A program made the position numbers and the translations under genes. From Agaribacter marinus (GTDB lineage Bacteria; Pseudomonadota; Gammaproteobacteria; Enterobacterales; Alteromonadaceae): a stretch of DNA of 64,000 bases. Location of the stretch: positions 1-64,000 of the forward strand of contig NZ_BSOT01000009.1 of NCBI RefSeq assembly GCF_030160655.1. The letters are read 5' to 3'. Shown here in pieces: positions 52,298-62,739 of the stretch (its first letter is position 1; every line of letters begins with the position of its first letter). Under the pieces are notes generated by a model. The model worked only from the letters and a program-made list of their open reading frames with translations. It ran no database searches and was not told the DNA's origin.

Positions 52298-53185
52298 ATG
52301 AATGAGGTGTTTCCAAGAGGCCCATCATTATTGACCAGATTCATTTTGATTCTGGTCTTCTCTATTATTGCAATGATAGTAGACACTAAAGTTGATAGTG
52401 TTAAAACCTTAAGAACTTACCTTACTTCTTTTGTTAGTCCTCTTCAGTATATTGCAGATATGCCTGGCGAAGTGCTAAATTGGAGTGCATCTAGGTTTAC
52501 GTCTAGACAAAATATGCTGGAAGAAAATGAGCTTCTTACATCACAAATCACCTTATTAAACGGCGAACTTCAGCGTTTAGCGGCGTTACAGCAAGAAAAC
52601 AACAACCTACGTAACTTGCTTGATGCCCCTGTCAGAGTCGACATGCATAAGATGATCGCCGAATTAATGTCGATTGATAACAACCCTTATTCTCATCAAA
52701 TTGTCATCAACAAAGGTACACTGAATGACGTGTATCTTGGGCAAGCAATTCTTGATGACAATGGCATTGTCGGACAGGTTGTCGAAGTGGGAACAACGAA
52801 TAGCCGTGTGCTATTAATATCAGATGTTACTCATGCAATCCCTATCAGAATAAGTCGAAATAATGTGCGTTTGGTGGCATCTGGCACGGGTACTCTAAAT
52901 GAGTTAAAGCTGCAACATGTGCCACATAGTGCTGAAATCAGAGAAGGAGATCTGCTGATATCGTCAGGTCTCGGTAACGTTTTTCCAGAAGGTTATCCGG
53001 TGGGTATCATTGACAAAATCGTAAGTGACGAAAGCCAGCCGTTCGCGGAAGTGAGTGTAAAACCTGCTGCACGTCTAGACCGCCTTAAATATCTACTTTT
53101 ACTATGGCCAGAAGATATAGCGCCAGAGGAGGCTGTTGCTTCTAGTGATTTATATCAGCAGTTAGAGAGTCAAGATGCCCGGTAA
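52298..53185 (+). CDS. mreC: Rod-shape determining protein MreC
   Basis: 295 residues: a cytoplasmic start (FPRGPSLLTRFILILVFSI) with a membrane helix at about 12-28, a coiled coil (ENELLTSQITLLNGELQRLA, about 76-108), and two periplasmic beta-barrel domains with VIDNNPYS-like INKGTLNDVYLGQAILDDNG and VPHSAEIREGDLLISSGLG. It scaffolds the elongasome by contacting PBP2 and MreD. Spacing of 26 bases from mreB and an 11-base overlap with mreD fit the usual operon. Confidence 0.96.
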   Translation: MNEVFPRGPSLLTRFILILVFSIIAMIVDTKVDSVKTLRTYLTSFVSPLQYIADMPGEVLNWSASRFTSRQNMLEENELLTSQITLLNGELQRLAALQQENNNLRNLLDAPVRVDMHKMIAELMSIDNNPYSHQIVINKGTLNDVYLGQAILDDNGIVGQVVEVGTTNSRVLLISDVTHAIPIRISRNNVRLVASGTGTLNELKLQHVPHSAEIREGDLLISSGLGNVFPEGYPVGIIDKIVSDESQPFAEVSVKPAARLDRLKYLLLLWPEDIAPEEAVASSDLYQQLESQDAR

Positions 53186-53651
53186 TAACACCTTTATTTA
53201 TATATGTATTATCGTTGGCTTAATACTTCAAATTATCCCGATGCCGCCGCAAATCGATATTTATCGTCCAGATTGGTTATTAATGATTTTATGCTATTGG
53301 TCGATGGCCTTGCCCAATCGAGTAAGCGTTGGTGTTGCTGCAATTTGCGGATTAACCTTAGACATACTGTATGGGACAGCCCTGGGCGTGCACTGTTTTG
53401 CCTTAACGATACCTATCTTTATTGTGTCTGCAAATTATCAGCGTTTACGTAATCAGTCGATGCTGCAACAAGCGTTTACAATTATGGTACTATCCTTGTT
53501 GTACCACCTAATTGTTTATTGGTTACAATACTGGCTAATAAATACCGAATTCCGTTGGCGTTTCTTTTGGCCTACCGCCGTCACTATCGTATTGTGGCCA
53601 TGGCTGTTTTGGTTGCTTAGAAAGTTTCGACGCAAGTTTAGGGTCTCATGA
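53175..53651 (+). CDS. mreD: Rod-shape determining protein MreD
   Basis: 158 residues with about five membrane helices (YICIIVGLILQIIPMPP, WLLMILCYWSMALP, VSVGVAAICGLTLDILYG, AFTIMVLSLLYHLIVYW, AVTIVLWPWLFWLLRKF). The short phrase RPDWLLMILCYW and the internal G-LDILYG motif are family hallmarks. It completes the MreBCD complex in the inner membrane. It overlaps mreC by 11 bases and precedes maf by 31 bases. Confidence 0.95.
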   Translation: MPGNNTFIYICIIVGLILQIIPMPPQIDIYRPDWLLMILCYWSMALPNRVSVGVAAICGLTLDILYGTALGVHCFALTIPIFIVSANYQRLRNQSMLQQAFTIMVLSLLYHLIVYWLQYWLINTEFRWRFFWPTAVTIVLWPWLFWLLRKFRRKFRVS

Positions 53652-53682
53652 CAATAGGCTTTCTGAAAGTATAGAATTTTAT

Positions 53683-54276
53683 ATGGGCAAACTAATATTG
53701 GCGTCGGCATCCCCTCGCCGTGCAGAACTACTAAGCCATATTGTCCGTGATTTTGATGTGCGCGCTGCGGATATCGATGAATCTGTGCAGGCTAATGAGT
53801 CTCCAAGAGATTTAGTCAAAAGGTTAGCGATTCAAAAAGCTAAGGCAATATTACACAGAGAACCCGCTTCTTCCTCAAATAGTGGACTAAGGTCTGATGC
53901 GCTGGTCTTAGGATCTGATACCGTTGTTACAATAGATAGCCTAATTCTTGGAAAACCAAAAAACTATGACGATTTTTGTTACATGATGTCCATGCTGTCT
54001 GGAAGAGCGCACGACGTATACACAGGTGTGGCTGTTGTTAGCAAACATATTTGCGAAAGTATAGTGATAAAGACAGAAGTGCAATTTTGCGAGATCTCTG
54101 ACCCAGATAAAGTACTTTATTGGGGGTCTAACGAACCACAAGACAAAGCCGGTGGTTACGCTATCCAAGGGATCGGTGGACAATTTATTGTCGCAATAAA
54201 AGGTAGTTTCAGTGCCGTAGTTGGCTTGCCTTTATACGAAACAAAACAATTACTTAACAAGGTAGGTTTACTTTAA
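53683..54276 (+). CDS. maf: Maf nucleotide pyrophosphatase (YhdE type)
   Basis: 197 residues, starting with the family signature LILASASPRRAELL. The catalytic aspartate region is SDTVVTIDSLILGKP and the lysine/glutamate pair lies in GYAIQGIGGQFI. Maf/YhdE hydrolyses dTTP, UTP and modified pyrimidine nucleotides to monophosphates, clearing altered nucleotides and delaying septation. Its gene follows mreD as in E. coli, and its TAA overlaps the ATG of rng by one base. The subgroup is inferred from synteny. Confidence 0.95.
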   Translation: MGKLILASASPRRAELLSHIVRDFDVRAADIDESVQANESPRDLVKRLAIQKAKAILHREPASSSNSGLRSDALVLGSDTVVTIDSLILGKPKNYDDFCYMMSMLSGRAHDVYTGVAVVSKHICESIVIKTEVQFCEISDPDKVLYWGSNEPQDKAGGYAIQGIGGQFIVAIKGSFSAVVGLPLYETKQLLNKVGLL

Positions 54277-55742
54277 TGGCGGCCGAATTATTAATCAATG
54301 TTACGCCTTCTGAATCGCGTGTAGCGCTAATCGAAAATGGTATTATGCAAGAAATCCATATCGAAAGGCACACTAAAAAAGGTATCGTTGGCAATATCTA
54401 CAAAGGCAAAGTTAGCCGGGTGTTGCCAGGCATGCAAGCCGCTTTTGTGGATATTGGACTCGATCGTGCAGCATTTTTGCATGCCTCAGATATCGCCATT
54501 GACGAAGAAATTGCGGATGATGTCAGTCCATCGCAGCTCGAGAAAAAGGACATTCGTGAATTAGTTCGCGAAGGACAACCAATTATTGTTCAAGTCGTAA
54601 AAGACCCGCTTGGTACTAAAGGCGCAAGGTTAACGACCGACATTACCTTGCCGTCTAGATATTTAGTATTCATGCCGAGTGTGACACACGTTGGTGTATC
54701 TCAAAAGATTGAAGATGAAGAAGAACGAGAGCGTCTCAAAGATATTGTGTCTAATTTTTGTGATGAAAATGGTGGATTTATCTTAAGAACTGCCGCCGAA
54801 GGTGTTTCTGAAAACGAATTGAAGCAAGACGCTGAGTTTTTAAGGCGTCTTTGGCATAAAATCGAATATCGAAAAAAATCAGGTAAATCAAATGTACTGT
54901 ATGAGGATTTACCCGTAGCAAGGCGTGTACTTAGAGATTTTGTTGGTACTGAATTAGAGCGAATTCGCATTGATTCAAAATTGACTTATCAAGAGTTGAT
55001 GTCTTTTACTCAAGAGTACGTACCTGAATTAGAAGCAAAATTGCAATACTATCAGGGCGAGCTGCCGATATTTGATTTATATGATGTGGAAAATGAACTG
55101 CAACGAGCGCTTGAAAGGCGCGTAGATTTGAAATCCGGCGGATATATAATAATTGACCAAACGGAAGCTATGACCACTATTGATATCAATACTGGGGCAT
55201 TTGTAGGTCATCGAAATTTAGAAGAAACGATTTTTAATACCAATATAGAAGCGACGTTGGCGATAGCGAGGCAGCTTAGGTTAAGAAATTTGGGCGGCAT
55301 GATACTTATCGACTTTATTGATATGATTGAACCTGATCATAAAAAGCGTGTCTTAAACTCACTAGAACAAGCGATGATAAAGGATCGGGCGAAGTCGAGC
55401 ATCTATGGTTTTACGTCATTGGGGCTAATTGAGATGACGCGCAAACGCACACGGGAGTCACTGGAGCATCAATTGTGTGGCGAATGCCCAGCGTGTAAAG
55501 GGCGAGGCTCAATTAAGACAATCGAAACCATTTGTTTCGAGATAACCAGAGAAGTGGTACGTGTTAACCGAGCATATCGAGCGGATAAGTTTGTCATTTA
55601 TGCTTCGCCGCCAGTGGCGGATGCTTTGCTTGGTGAAGAGTCGCACTTATTAGCTGAATTGGAAGCTTTTGTAGAGAAACAAATAAAAGTGCAAACGGAA
55701 ACCTTGTATCATCAAGACAAATTTGATGTGGTAATGATGTGA
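54276..55742 (+). CDS. rng: Ribonuclease G
   Basis: 488 residues, the E. coli length. An S1 RNA-binding domain (about 38-130, NIYKGKVSRVLPGMQAAFVD) is followed by the RNase H-like and DNase I-like parts. The metal-binding aspartates lie in TMTTIDINTGAFVGH and MILIDFIDM, and the zinc-link cysteines in LCGECPACKGRG. It makes endonucleolytic cuts in 16S rRNA precursor and in mRNAs with 5'-monophosphate ends. It lacks the long C-terminal tail of RNase E, confirming RNase G. It overlaps maf by one base and yhdP by four. Confidence 0.97.
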   Translation: MAAELLINVTPSESRVALIENGIMQEIHIERHTKKGIVGNIYKGKVSRVLPGMQAAFVDIGLDRAAFLHASDIAIDEEIADDVSPSQLEKKDIRELVREGQPIIVQVVKDPLGTKGARLTTDITLPSRYLVFMPSVTHVGVSQKIEDEEERERLKDIVSNFCDENGGFILRTAAEGVSENELKQDAEFLRRLWHKIEYRKKSGKSNVLYEDLPVARRVLRDFVGTELERIRIDSKLTYQELMSFTQEYVPELEAKLQYYQGELPIFDLYDVENELQRALERRVDLKSGGYIIIDQTEAMTTIDINTGAFVGHRNLEETIFNTNIEATLAIARQLRLRNLGGMILIDFIDMIEPDHKKRVLNSLEQAMIKDRAKSSIYGFTSLGLIEMTRKRTRESLEHQLCGECPACKGRGSIKTIETICFEITREVVRVNRAYRADKFVIYASPPVADALLGEESHLLAELEAFVEKQIKVQTETLYHQDKFDVVMM

Positions 55743-58700
55743 GTAAAACCAGCGAAACCTTAACCTTCATTTTAAGAAAACTATGGACGTTGATTGCCAT
55801 TAGTTTGGTTTTGGTTGCGCTGTTAATTAGTGCGTTACGCTATTCACTTCCGTATTTGGACGATCAAAAAGACAACATTGAAGCGTTCGTTTTGCAAGAA
55901 TATGGCATTGATCTTGTCATCGGTAAAATTGACGCAACATGGCATGCATCAGGCCCAAGTTTGGTATTAAATGATGTGAAAATGCGTCAAGGCGATGCTT
56001 CACCCATAATGCTAGAAGTTGGCGATTTATATTTACTTATCGACTTTTGGCCAAGCATTAGCAGTGCGAGTTTACAATCGACTAATGTAAGACTGTCAGA
56101 ACTTCATCTGCATATTAATTTAGCTGAAATGAAGTCTTCCGATGAAAATGTCGCTATTGTTCAAGCCTTGGAAACTGTATTTTTAGATCAGTTAGAAAAC
56201 TTTTCTGTGGACGATAGTAAACTAACACTGGTCACGAATGAAAGTGAGCGGACGATTCATATCGATCAACTGTCCTGGTTAAATAAAGACAGTCGACACC
56301 AAGGCTTAGGGCTATTTTCACTCAACGATTACTCTAACAACAACGCCAAGTTTATTATAGATTTATATGGTAGCGTTGAAGATTACACTGGCAAATTTTA
56401 TGCTCAAGGCCAACAGATTGATATTGCGCCTTGGATCAATGAACTTGGCGTATTGCAAGCCGAACTTGAAAACAGCGATGGAAATTTTGAATTGTGGGCA
56501 GATATCGCTGACGGTGGTATTACCAAAATTCAAGGCGCTATTTTACCCAGTCAATTTAGTTGGAAAGGTGAAAATGAGCTTGTATCTAACAGCCTAAGTG
56601 CAGAGTTCTTTGCCTTACCTACGGACAGCAACGGAGAAAATTGGCAATTTACATTTAAAGATTTATCCCTTGGTATCCAAGAAGAAAAAGTTAATAGTGC
56701 TTGGCTGGGGTCATATAACCAAGCGGGTGATATCTACATAGAAAATACGACGCCATTTGAATTAACTCAGGCACGAGGCTTAACAAAACTGGTCAGTAAG
56801 CCCTTAGCGCAGACGCTCGAGGATATTGATTTAGCCTTTTCGTTAACAAAAGCGAAAATTGCGTATTCTAACAATAAAGGCGTTGCGTTGAGTATACGCG
56901 GTGGTGAGTTGTCCTATCATGAAAAGGGTATTCTTCCGGGTATTGAGCAACTCCATTTTGATATTGATTGGGCTGGCAACAAAGGTTTAGTAACCATTGA
57001 ACAGCCTGAAGTGAAATTGACGTCTGAGATGTTACTCGAAAAAAATATTTCTTTAGAGGATGTTTCACTGCCGATTGCCATAGAAAAAAATGCTGATGGA
57101 TTATTGTTCTCGGTTGATCAAATGTCGATGGTTGCCGACGGTTTAGAGATTGACGGCAGTGTTGAATATGCCGCTAAATCAAAAGAGATGTCTCTGTTTC
57201 TTAATACAGAAGTCTTGGAGTTGAGTAAATTAAGAACCTTGTTACCTAATCAATTAATGGGACAAGAAACAAAGCAATTTTTGACCCGAGCGTTTTCTGG
57301 AACAGGCCGTGTCGAATATGCAAATATTCTGTGGCATGGAGCTATACCCGATTACCCTTTTGTACAAAATGAAGGTGTCTTCCAAACAGCCGTTAGAGTT
57401 AACGAAGCTGAGCTTACTTTTTCTTCTGAATGGCCAGCCGTCACTCAACTTGATGTCGATTTACTCTTTGAGAACAATGCATTGTATATGCGCAGTGACT
57501 CGAGCTATCTCAAAAACGTTCATATTACGAATTTTAGAGCGGAAGTTCCGGAGTTAAAAAGCGCATCAAACCTAATCATCAATGCAAGAGGCAGTGGCTC
57601 TGGGGAAGACTTATCAAACCTATTGCTTGATAGTTCTTTAGATGACACTTTGGGGCGAATTTTGTCGCAAGATGTAGTGGTGAGTGGCTTGCTCAATACT
57701 GACTTAAAACTCACTATCCCCTTGAGTGACGCACAAAATGTGCGAGCGCAAGGGACAGTTAATTTGGTCAATAATGACGTACGAATTGCAGCCCTAGGCC
57801 TTTCATTAACTGAGTCTATGGGTGAACTACGATTTGATAACCAAGATTTAGTCGTAAAAGATGTAAACGCGGTGTTGTTCGAACAACCCATATCTTTGAA
57901 TTTACTTAGTGTTCAAAATGACACCTATGACCTAGACATTGGCATCAGAGGACAATGGGTGCTTGATAAGTTATTACTTGAGCACGCGCCTGATTTAACC
58001 GAAAGTGTCGCAGGTACGGCAGATTGGTTGCTTAATATTGATGTTCAATTGCAAGAGAAAGACTACAAATATACTGCGAATTTTACGTCTGACTTGTTGG
58101 GTGTGTCTTCAAGCTTACCGGCGCCTTTAGACAAAGCGTTGGATGACGTGTTTAATCTTAAGTTAGTTGCAAATGGCAATAATATTGCGTCAGTTATCAG
58201 ATTGTCTGCGAACGATCAGGTCCGGTTTGAAGGCGCACTGCCGCACAAAGAAAAGCGATTTAATCGAGCACATTTATCTTTGGGCGAAACAGATTTTTTT
58301 GGTATGGGTGCCGGTTTCAGCATAAGTGCAAATTTACCTGAAATGGATGTAAGTCATTGGTATCGCACGGTGAATCAGATATTGTCTGGTAAAAAGAGCA
58401 ATTCCCCCGGTTACTTAGATGTGCCACAACGAATTTTTGTTGAAGCTGACCAAGTAAACTTTGGCGATACAAGAATCACAGATATGGGCATGACGGCTAA
58501 ACGGAATCAAGATAATTGGTTGATTGATTTTGACGCAGATCAAACGCGTGGAACGGCAACAATTTTCGATCAGTGGGTATCAAGAGGTGTCGAAATTTCA
58601 GTTGATTATATCAAATTTAAGAAAACCCCAGCACCTGAGTTCAAGAGTGACAATGGAGAGCCTTCTAAGGAAGTGTTAGCGCAAGCACCTGATTTAACTG

Positions 58701-59638
58701 AGACCTCGATAGATCCAGAGAGTTTGCCAACAATTCGGTTTGATTGCGCTGATTGTACTTTTGCGGGCTTAGATTTTGGCAAAGTGACCTTAGTCGCCTC
58801 ACCAAATGATGATGGCTTAGAAATAAATCAGTTGTCGATGCGCGGTGAAAGCGGCCGAGTGAACGCCAGCGGACAATGGTATAAACGCCATAAAGACCAC
58901 TACACATTTTTGGTTGGTGACGCACAGAGTAACGATTTTGGTCGATACCTCCAGGCATTTGATGTAGATAGTGGTATTAAAGACTCTGAAGCGCTGATGG
59001 ATTTTCAGTTGACGTGGAAAAATTCGCCCTTGGATTTTAATTTTTCAACTCTCGACGGTGAAATCAATTGGCAACTAACCGACGGTTACTTAAATGAAGT
59101 GAGTGATAAGGGATCACGAATATTTACCTTGTTGAGTCTAAATTCACTAGTGCGGAAATTATCCCTAGACTTTAGGGATGTATTTGCAAAAGGCTTCTTT
59201 TATGACGAGATGAATGGGAGCATACAAATAACAGAAGGCAAAGCAGATACGCGTGATACTAATATAGACGGTGCAGCTGGTGAGATTGAGATTTATGGTT
59301 ATACTGATTTGGTCAGTAAAGAACTCAATTATAATGTGAGTTTTGCACCGAATGTTACAGGAAATCTCCCAGTGCTAGTGTATTTCTTTACCGTCAGCCC
59401 GCCCTCTGCCTTAGCAGCTTTGGCTTTAGATCAAGTGCTTACATCGACTAAAGTGATATCTAATGTTAATTATTCGGTCACCGGTACCATTAAAGAACCT
59501 ATCTTAATTGAAACTGGACGAGAAAGTACGGAAGTAGACTTGCCTGCAAGGCGTATTCCCTCACCACAAGAAGATGACCCTACATTTATTCCTCCTACGA
59601 CTGGCGATATTATAGAAGTGCAAGCACAAGATGGTTAA
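55739..59638 (+). CDS. yhdP: YhdP family AsmA-like lipid-transfer protein
   Basis: 1299 residues, near the E. coli size (about 1266). One N-terminal membrane helix (TLIAISLVLVALLISALRY, about 16-35) anchors a long periplasmic repeating beta-groove that should carry phospholipid to the outer membrane, together with TamB and YdbH in E. coli. The C-terminal AsmA_2 part has GNLPVLVYFFTVSPPSALAA and YSVTGTIKEPIL, as expected. The gene overlaps rng by four bases and the nitrilase gene by eight, keeping the ancestral order rng-yhdP-nit-tldD. Adjacent DCADCTFAGLDFG cysteines may form a disulfide. Confidence 0.93.
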   Translation: MSKTSETLTFILRKLWTLIAISLVLVALLISALRYSLPYLDDQKDNIEAFVLQEYGIDLVIGKIDATWHASGPSLVLNDVKMRQGDASPIMLEVGDLYLLIDFWPSISSASLQSTNVRLSELHLHINLAEMKSSDENVAIVQALETVFLDQLENFSVDDSKLTLVTNESERTIHIDQLSWLNKDSRHQGLGLFSLNDYSNNNAKFIIDLYGSVEDYTGKFYAQGQQIDIAPWINELGVLQAELENSDGNFELWADIADGGITKIQGAILPSQFSWKGENELVSNSLSAEFFALPTDSNGENWQFTFKDLSLGIQEEKVNSAWLGSYNQAGDIYIENTTPFELTQARGLTKLVSKPLAQTLEDIDLAFSLTKAKIAYSNNKGVALSIRGGELSYHEKGILPGIEQLHFDIDWAGNKGLVTIEQPEVKLTSEMLLEKNISLEDVSLPIAIEKNADGLLFSVDQMSMVADGLEIDGSVEYAAKSKEMSLFLNTEVLELSKLRTLLPNQLMGQETKQFLTRAFSGTGRVEYANILWHGAIPDYPFVQNEGVFQTAVRVNEAELTFSSEWPAVTQLDVDLLFENNALYMRSDSSYLKNVHITNFRAEVPELKSASNLIINARGSGSGEDLSNLLLDSSLDDTLGRILSQDVVVSGLLNTDLKLTIPLSDAQNVRAQGTVNLVNNDVRIAALGLSLTESMGELRFDNQDLVVKDVNAVLFEQPISLNLLSVQNDTYDLDIGIRGQWVLDKLLLEHAPDLTESVAGTADWLLNIDVQLQEKDYKYTANFTSDLLGVSSSLPAPLDKALDDVFNLKLVANGNNIASVIRLSANDQVRFEGALPHKEKRFNRAHLSLGETDFFGMGAGFSISANLPEMDVSHWYRTVNQILSGKKSNSPGYLDVPQRIFVEADQVNFGDTRITDMGMTAKRNQDNWLIDFDADQTRGTATIFDQWVSRGVEISVDYIKFKKTPAPEFKSDNGEPSKEVLAQAPDLTETSIDPESLPTIRFDCADCTFAGLDFGKVTLVASPNDDGLEINQLSMRGESGRVNASGQWYKRHKDHYTFLVGDAQSNDFGRYLQAFDVDSGIKDSEALMDFQLTWKNSPLDFNFSTLDGEINWQLTDGYLNEVSDKGSRIFTLLSLNSLVRKLSLDFRDVFAKGFFYDEMNGSIQITEGKADTRDTNIDGAAGEIEIYGYTDLVSKELNYNVSFAPNVTGNLPVLVYFFTVSPPSALAALALDQVLTSTKVISNVNYSVTGTIKEPILIETGRESTEVDLPARRIPSPQEDDPTFIPPTTGDIIEVQAQDG

Positions 59639-60467
59639 TTTGCATGCTTTGCAAATGACGAGTAGCGATAATGTAACGGAAAATTTGTCGTGTGTTGAAG
59701 GCTTATTAGCTAAGCTATTTACGTCGTCCTTCGCAAATACTGGGGCACACGATGAAAATATTGTCGTATTGCCGGAGTGCTTCTCCATGTTCGGTTGTGG
59801 CGGACGCGCGATGCTCGCACGAGCAGAAGCGTTAGGTGACGGTGAAGTACAACTGGCCTTGTCATCGTTAGCTAAACAGTATCAGTTATATTTAGTGGGC
59901 GGCAGTATGCCAATTACTTCAAATGAGCCACAGAAATACTTCGCTTGTAGCATAATTTATGGTCCAAATGGTGAACTAGTTTCTCGTTACAATAAAATGC
60001 ATCTTTTTGATGTAAATGTTGATGACAACACTCAAAATTATAACGAGTCAGCATATACGACGGCTGGGCATTGCTGCTCTGTTGCATCACTACCTTTCGC
60101 ACGTGTAGGCCAGAGTATTTGTTACGATCTAAGGTTTCCGGAATTGTATCGTAAGATGAATTTTCCTGATATTGTAGTTGTTCCCAGCGCTTTTACTCAA
60201 GTCACTGGTGAAGCACATTGGCATGCCTTATTGAAAGCGCGAGCGATTGAAAATCAATGTTATGTTGTTGCTGCAAATCAATCGGGAAAACATCAAGATG
60301 GTCGAGAAACATTCGGTCATAGCTGCATTTATTCTCCTTGGGGGGAGTTATTAAGCATTATCAAATCTGGCCAAGGTATGGCATCATCTGTCTTTAATAA
60401 AGATGCACTAACTAAGATCCGCAAGGCTATGCCTGTTAGATCTCACATTCGCGGAAACTATGAGTAA
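59631..60467 (+). CDS. Nitrilase-family amidase (Nit1-like)
   Basis: 278 residues with the catalytic triad of the carbon-nitrogen hydrolases: E49 in [11 protein letters not shown]122 in RYNKMHLFD and C164 in [12 protein letters not shown]. This layout and the phrase [12 protein letters not shown] fit the Nit1/NitB group that removes amide from deaminated glutathione. It is cytoplasmic. The start overlaps yhdP and its stop overlaps the tldD start by eight bases; the gene sits between yhdP and tldD in many gammaproteobacteria. The [15 protein letters not shown] variant near 57 is normal for the group. Confidence 0.9.
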   Translation: MVNLHALQMTSSDNVTENLSCVEGLLAKLFTSSFANTGAHDENIVVLPECFSMFGCGGRAMLARAEALGDGEVQLALSSLAKQYQLYLVGGSMPITSNEPQKYFACSIIYGPNGELVSRYNKMHLFDVNVDDNTQNYNESAYTTAGHCCSVASLPFARVGQSICYDLRFPELYRKMNFPDIVVVPSAFTQVTGEAHWHALLKARAIENQCYVVAANQSGKHQDGRETFGHSCIYSPWGELLSIIKSGQGMASSVFNKDALTKIRKAMPVRSHIRGNYE

Positions 60468-61911
60468 AGAACAAGTTGTTAATAGTCTACTAGACCAAAG
60501 TGGTTTATCACTGCAATCCCTTGAAAATGCCTTTGGCATTCTTTTGTCGCATGACAATAATTTCGCAGATTTATACTTTCAAAGCAGTCAGCATGAAAGT
60601 TGGGTATTGGAAGATGGCATTATTAAGGAAGGAAGCTACAACATTGAAAAAGGTGTTGGTGTAAGAGCCGTTTCGGGAGAAAAGACCGGGTTTTCTTATT
60701 CAGATGAAATATCTACGGATGCGTTGATTAAGGCCTGTAATGCTGCCAAAAATATTTCACCGCAGGCGACTAAGGCTAAAGGTTTCAAAGAATTAGTTAC
60801 GCCAACGTTTACGCCGTTGTATGGCGAGGATAACCCACTTATTTCAATGTTAGATGCTGAAAAAATTGATTTGTTACGATCGACTGACGCGTATATTAGG
60901 CAACAAGCACCAGATGTAAGTCAGGTAGTCGTCAGTCTTTCTGGGGTTTACGAAGAGGTCTTAATTGCGGCCTCAGATGGCACCTTCGCTACCGACATTC
61001 GCCCACTTATCCGTTTAAATTGCTCCGTGCTATTAGAAAAGGGCGAGCGCCGAGAGCGCGGCGCTGCCGGGGTCGGTGGGAGAAGAATGTATGAGTATTT
61101 TTTGAGTGACGATACGGAAGGTAAGCCCTTATTTAAAAAGCTCGCGGATGATGCATTGCACATGGCTAAAGTTAACCTAGAGGCAATTCCTGCGCCAGCA
61201 GGTACGATGCCAGTTATCCTAGGAAGTGGTTGGCCTGGCGTATTGTTGCATGAAGCAGTAGGGCATGGACTAGAAGGTGACTTTAATCGTAAAGGTGCGT
61301 CTACATTTAGCGGCAGAATCGGTGAACAGGTGGCATCTAAAGGTGTGACGGTTGTTGATGATGGAACACTGTCAGATCGGCGTGGCTCATTGTCGGTAGA
61401 CGATGAAGGCACGCCAAGTCAATACAATGTGCTGATTGAAGATGGCATTTTGAAAAGCTACATGCAAGATAAGATGAATGCGGAGCTGATGGGTGTGCCT
61501 GTTACAGGGAATGGACGAAGAGAATCTTATGCCCATTTGCCAATGCCAAGAATGACAAATACCTATATGTTAGCTGGCGAGCACAGCCCTGAAGAGATTA
61601 TTAGCTCAGTGGAAAATGGTATTTATGCACCTAACTTTGGCGGTGGGCAAGTAGACATTACGTCGGGTAAGTTTGTATTTTCTACATCAGAGGCGTACTT
61701 AATTGAAAATGGCAAAGTTTCCACGCCGATTAAAGGCGCTACGCTAATTGGTAACGGGCCAGAATCTATGCAGCAAATATCCATGATAGGAAATGACCTT
61801 GCCTTAGATCGAGGCGTTGGGGTTTGTGGTAAAGATGGCCAATCTGTACCTGTTGGCGTTGGGCAACCGACACTGAAAGTTGACAACATGACAGTTGGCG
61901 GTACTCAGTAA
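60460..61911 (+). CDS. tldD: Metalloprotease TldD
   Basis: 483 residues, the usual length. TldD pairs with TldE (PmbA, not in this window) to degrade or mature peptides such as microcin B17, and unfolded peptides generally. The zinc motif HEAVGH is at H264-H269 with the following [16 protein letters not shown] loop, and the closing cysteine region [15 protein letters not shown] is the normal end. The gene overlaps the nitrilase gene by eight bases. It ends the envelope block, with a stem-loop shared with the convergent yebG. Confidence 0.96.
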   Translation: MSKEQVVNSLLDQSGLSLQSLENAFGILLSHDNNFADLYFQSSQHESWVLEDGIIKEGSYNIEKGVGVRAVSGEKTGFSYSDEISTDALIKACNAAKNISPQATKAKGFKELVTPTFTPLYGEDNPLISMLDAEKIDLLRSTDAYIRQQAPDVSQVVVSLSGVYEEVLIAASDGTFATDIRPLIRLNCSVLLEKGERRERGAAGVGGRRMYEYFLSDDTEGKPLFKKLADDALHMAKVNLEAIPAPAGTMPVILGSGWPGVLLHEAVGHGLEGDFNRKGASTFSGRIGEQVASKGVTVVDDGTLSDRRGSLSVDDEGTPSQYNVLIEDGILKSYMQDKMNAELMGVPVTGNGRRESYAHLPMPRMTNTYMLAGEHSPEEIISSVENGIYAPNFGGGQVDITSGKFVFSTSEAYLIENGKVSTPIKGATLIGNGPESMQQISMIGNDLALDRGVGVCGKDGQSVPVGVGQPTLKVDNMTVGGTQ

Positions 61912-61935
61912 CGACGAAGCTTTTGAATATTCATT

Positions 61936-61973
61936 GTCTACACTCATAAGCGTCATATGTTATGAGTGAAGAC
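61936..61973. terminator. Bidirectional stem-loop between tldD and yebG
   Basis: GTCTACACTCATAA and TTATGAGTGAAGAC form a 14-bp stem with one mismatch around a 10-base loop. It lies between convergent tldD and yebG. No long T run is seen, so it ends transcripts by structure or acts with Rho. Confidence 0.55.
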
Positions 61974-61982
61974 AGCGACGAT

Positions 61983-62267
61983 CTATGCCTTCTTAATCTC
62001 TACTACTTCAGCTTTTTCAGCTTCTAGAATAGTATCTGCGCTGGTGCCTTTCAGTAATTTAGAAACCGCCTCTTTATTTTTGGCGAGCAAGATACCGAGT
62101 TCTTCCGACATGGACTCGTTTAGCTCAATGCCTTTACTCGATATGTACAAACTTAGATTGTCTGCAATATCGAGCATTTTATCGTATTGATCAGCTTCTT
62201 TTTTGTCTGTAGTAACCAACTTATCTACTCCCCTATGCTGCACAACATATTGGGTAATGACTGCCAT
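61983..62267 (-). CDS. yebG: SOS-induced protein YebG
   Basis: 94 residues, like E. coli YebG (96). It begins AVITQYVVQHRGVDKLVTTD and continues KKEADQYDKMLDIADNL, the same layout as the E. coli protein, which starts AVEVKYVVIREGEEKM and has KKEADAYDKMLDTADLL. The C-terminus is acidic and variable (ILEAEKAEVVEIKKA). YebG is produced on DNA damage and its role is not settled. A near-perfect LexA box lies 44-63 bases upstream of the start, so SOS control is well supported. Confidence 0.9.
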   Translation of the reverse strand: MAVITQYVVQHRGVDKLVTTDKKEADQYDKMLDIADNLSLYISSKGIELNESMSEELGILLAKNKEAVSKLLKGTSADTILEAEKAEVVEIKKA

Positions 62268-62310
62268 TCAGTTTCTCCCCTAAGTAAATTACAGATCATA
62301 ATAACATTAT

Positions 62311-62330
62311 AACTGTATAAATAAACAGTT
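62311..62330 (-). promoter_or_regulatory. LexA (SOS) box of yebG
   Basis: AACTGTATAAATAAACAGTT has the CTGT-N8-ACAG core of the gammaproteobacterial LexA box with an AT-rich centre. It lies 44 to 63 bases upstream of the yebG start codon. Confidence 0.9.
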
Positions 62331-62739
62331 TATGTCTTTATTTTTGATATAAACTTTACACTTGTGTTTGAACGTTTGCTTATGCTTTTTTTAAGCAATT
62401 CAGAGAAGGCTTATGTAAAGTTGAGAATGTTAGGCTTATTACGGCAGTTGATTTAAGGTTTAAATTTTGTAAATTTTATTGCTCAAACGCACAATTGTTT
62501 TGTTTACATCGAATGCAGTCGTGGTTAGATTTTATAGATTAGTTGGCATGTTAAGTACACATAGTATTGATTTTATTCATATTACTAACGGAAACAGAAA
62601 AACTTCCTAGAAAGTACATATAGCATGCAAATTGTGTTTTTTTTATATGCTAAAAACGTATAAATGGTTAACATTTATAACGGTATAATATAACCATTAT
62701 ATTTTCCCAATGAGTCACGTAGTACATAGGAAATTACCG
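62331..62739. other. Promoter region between yebG and the kinase-like gene
   Basis: AT-rich gap of about 400 bases without a gene. Its right end has an exact 8-bp inverted repeat AATGGTTA/TAACCATT (62663-62670 and 62691-62698, 20 bases apart) that brackets a TATAAT at 62684-62689. I see no fitting -35 element, so the promoter may need an activator binding the repeat. Confidence 0.5.
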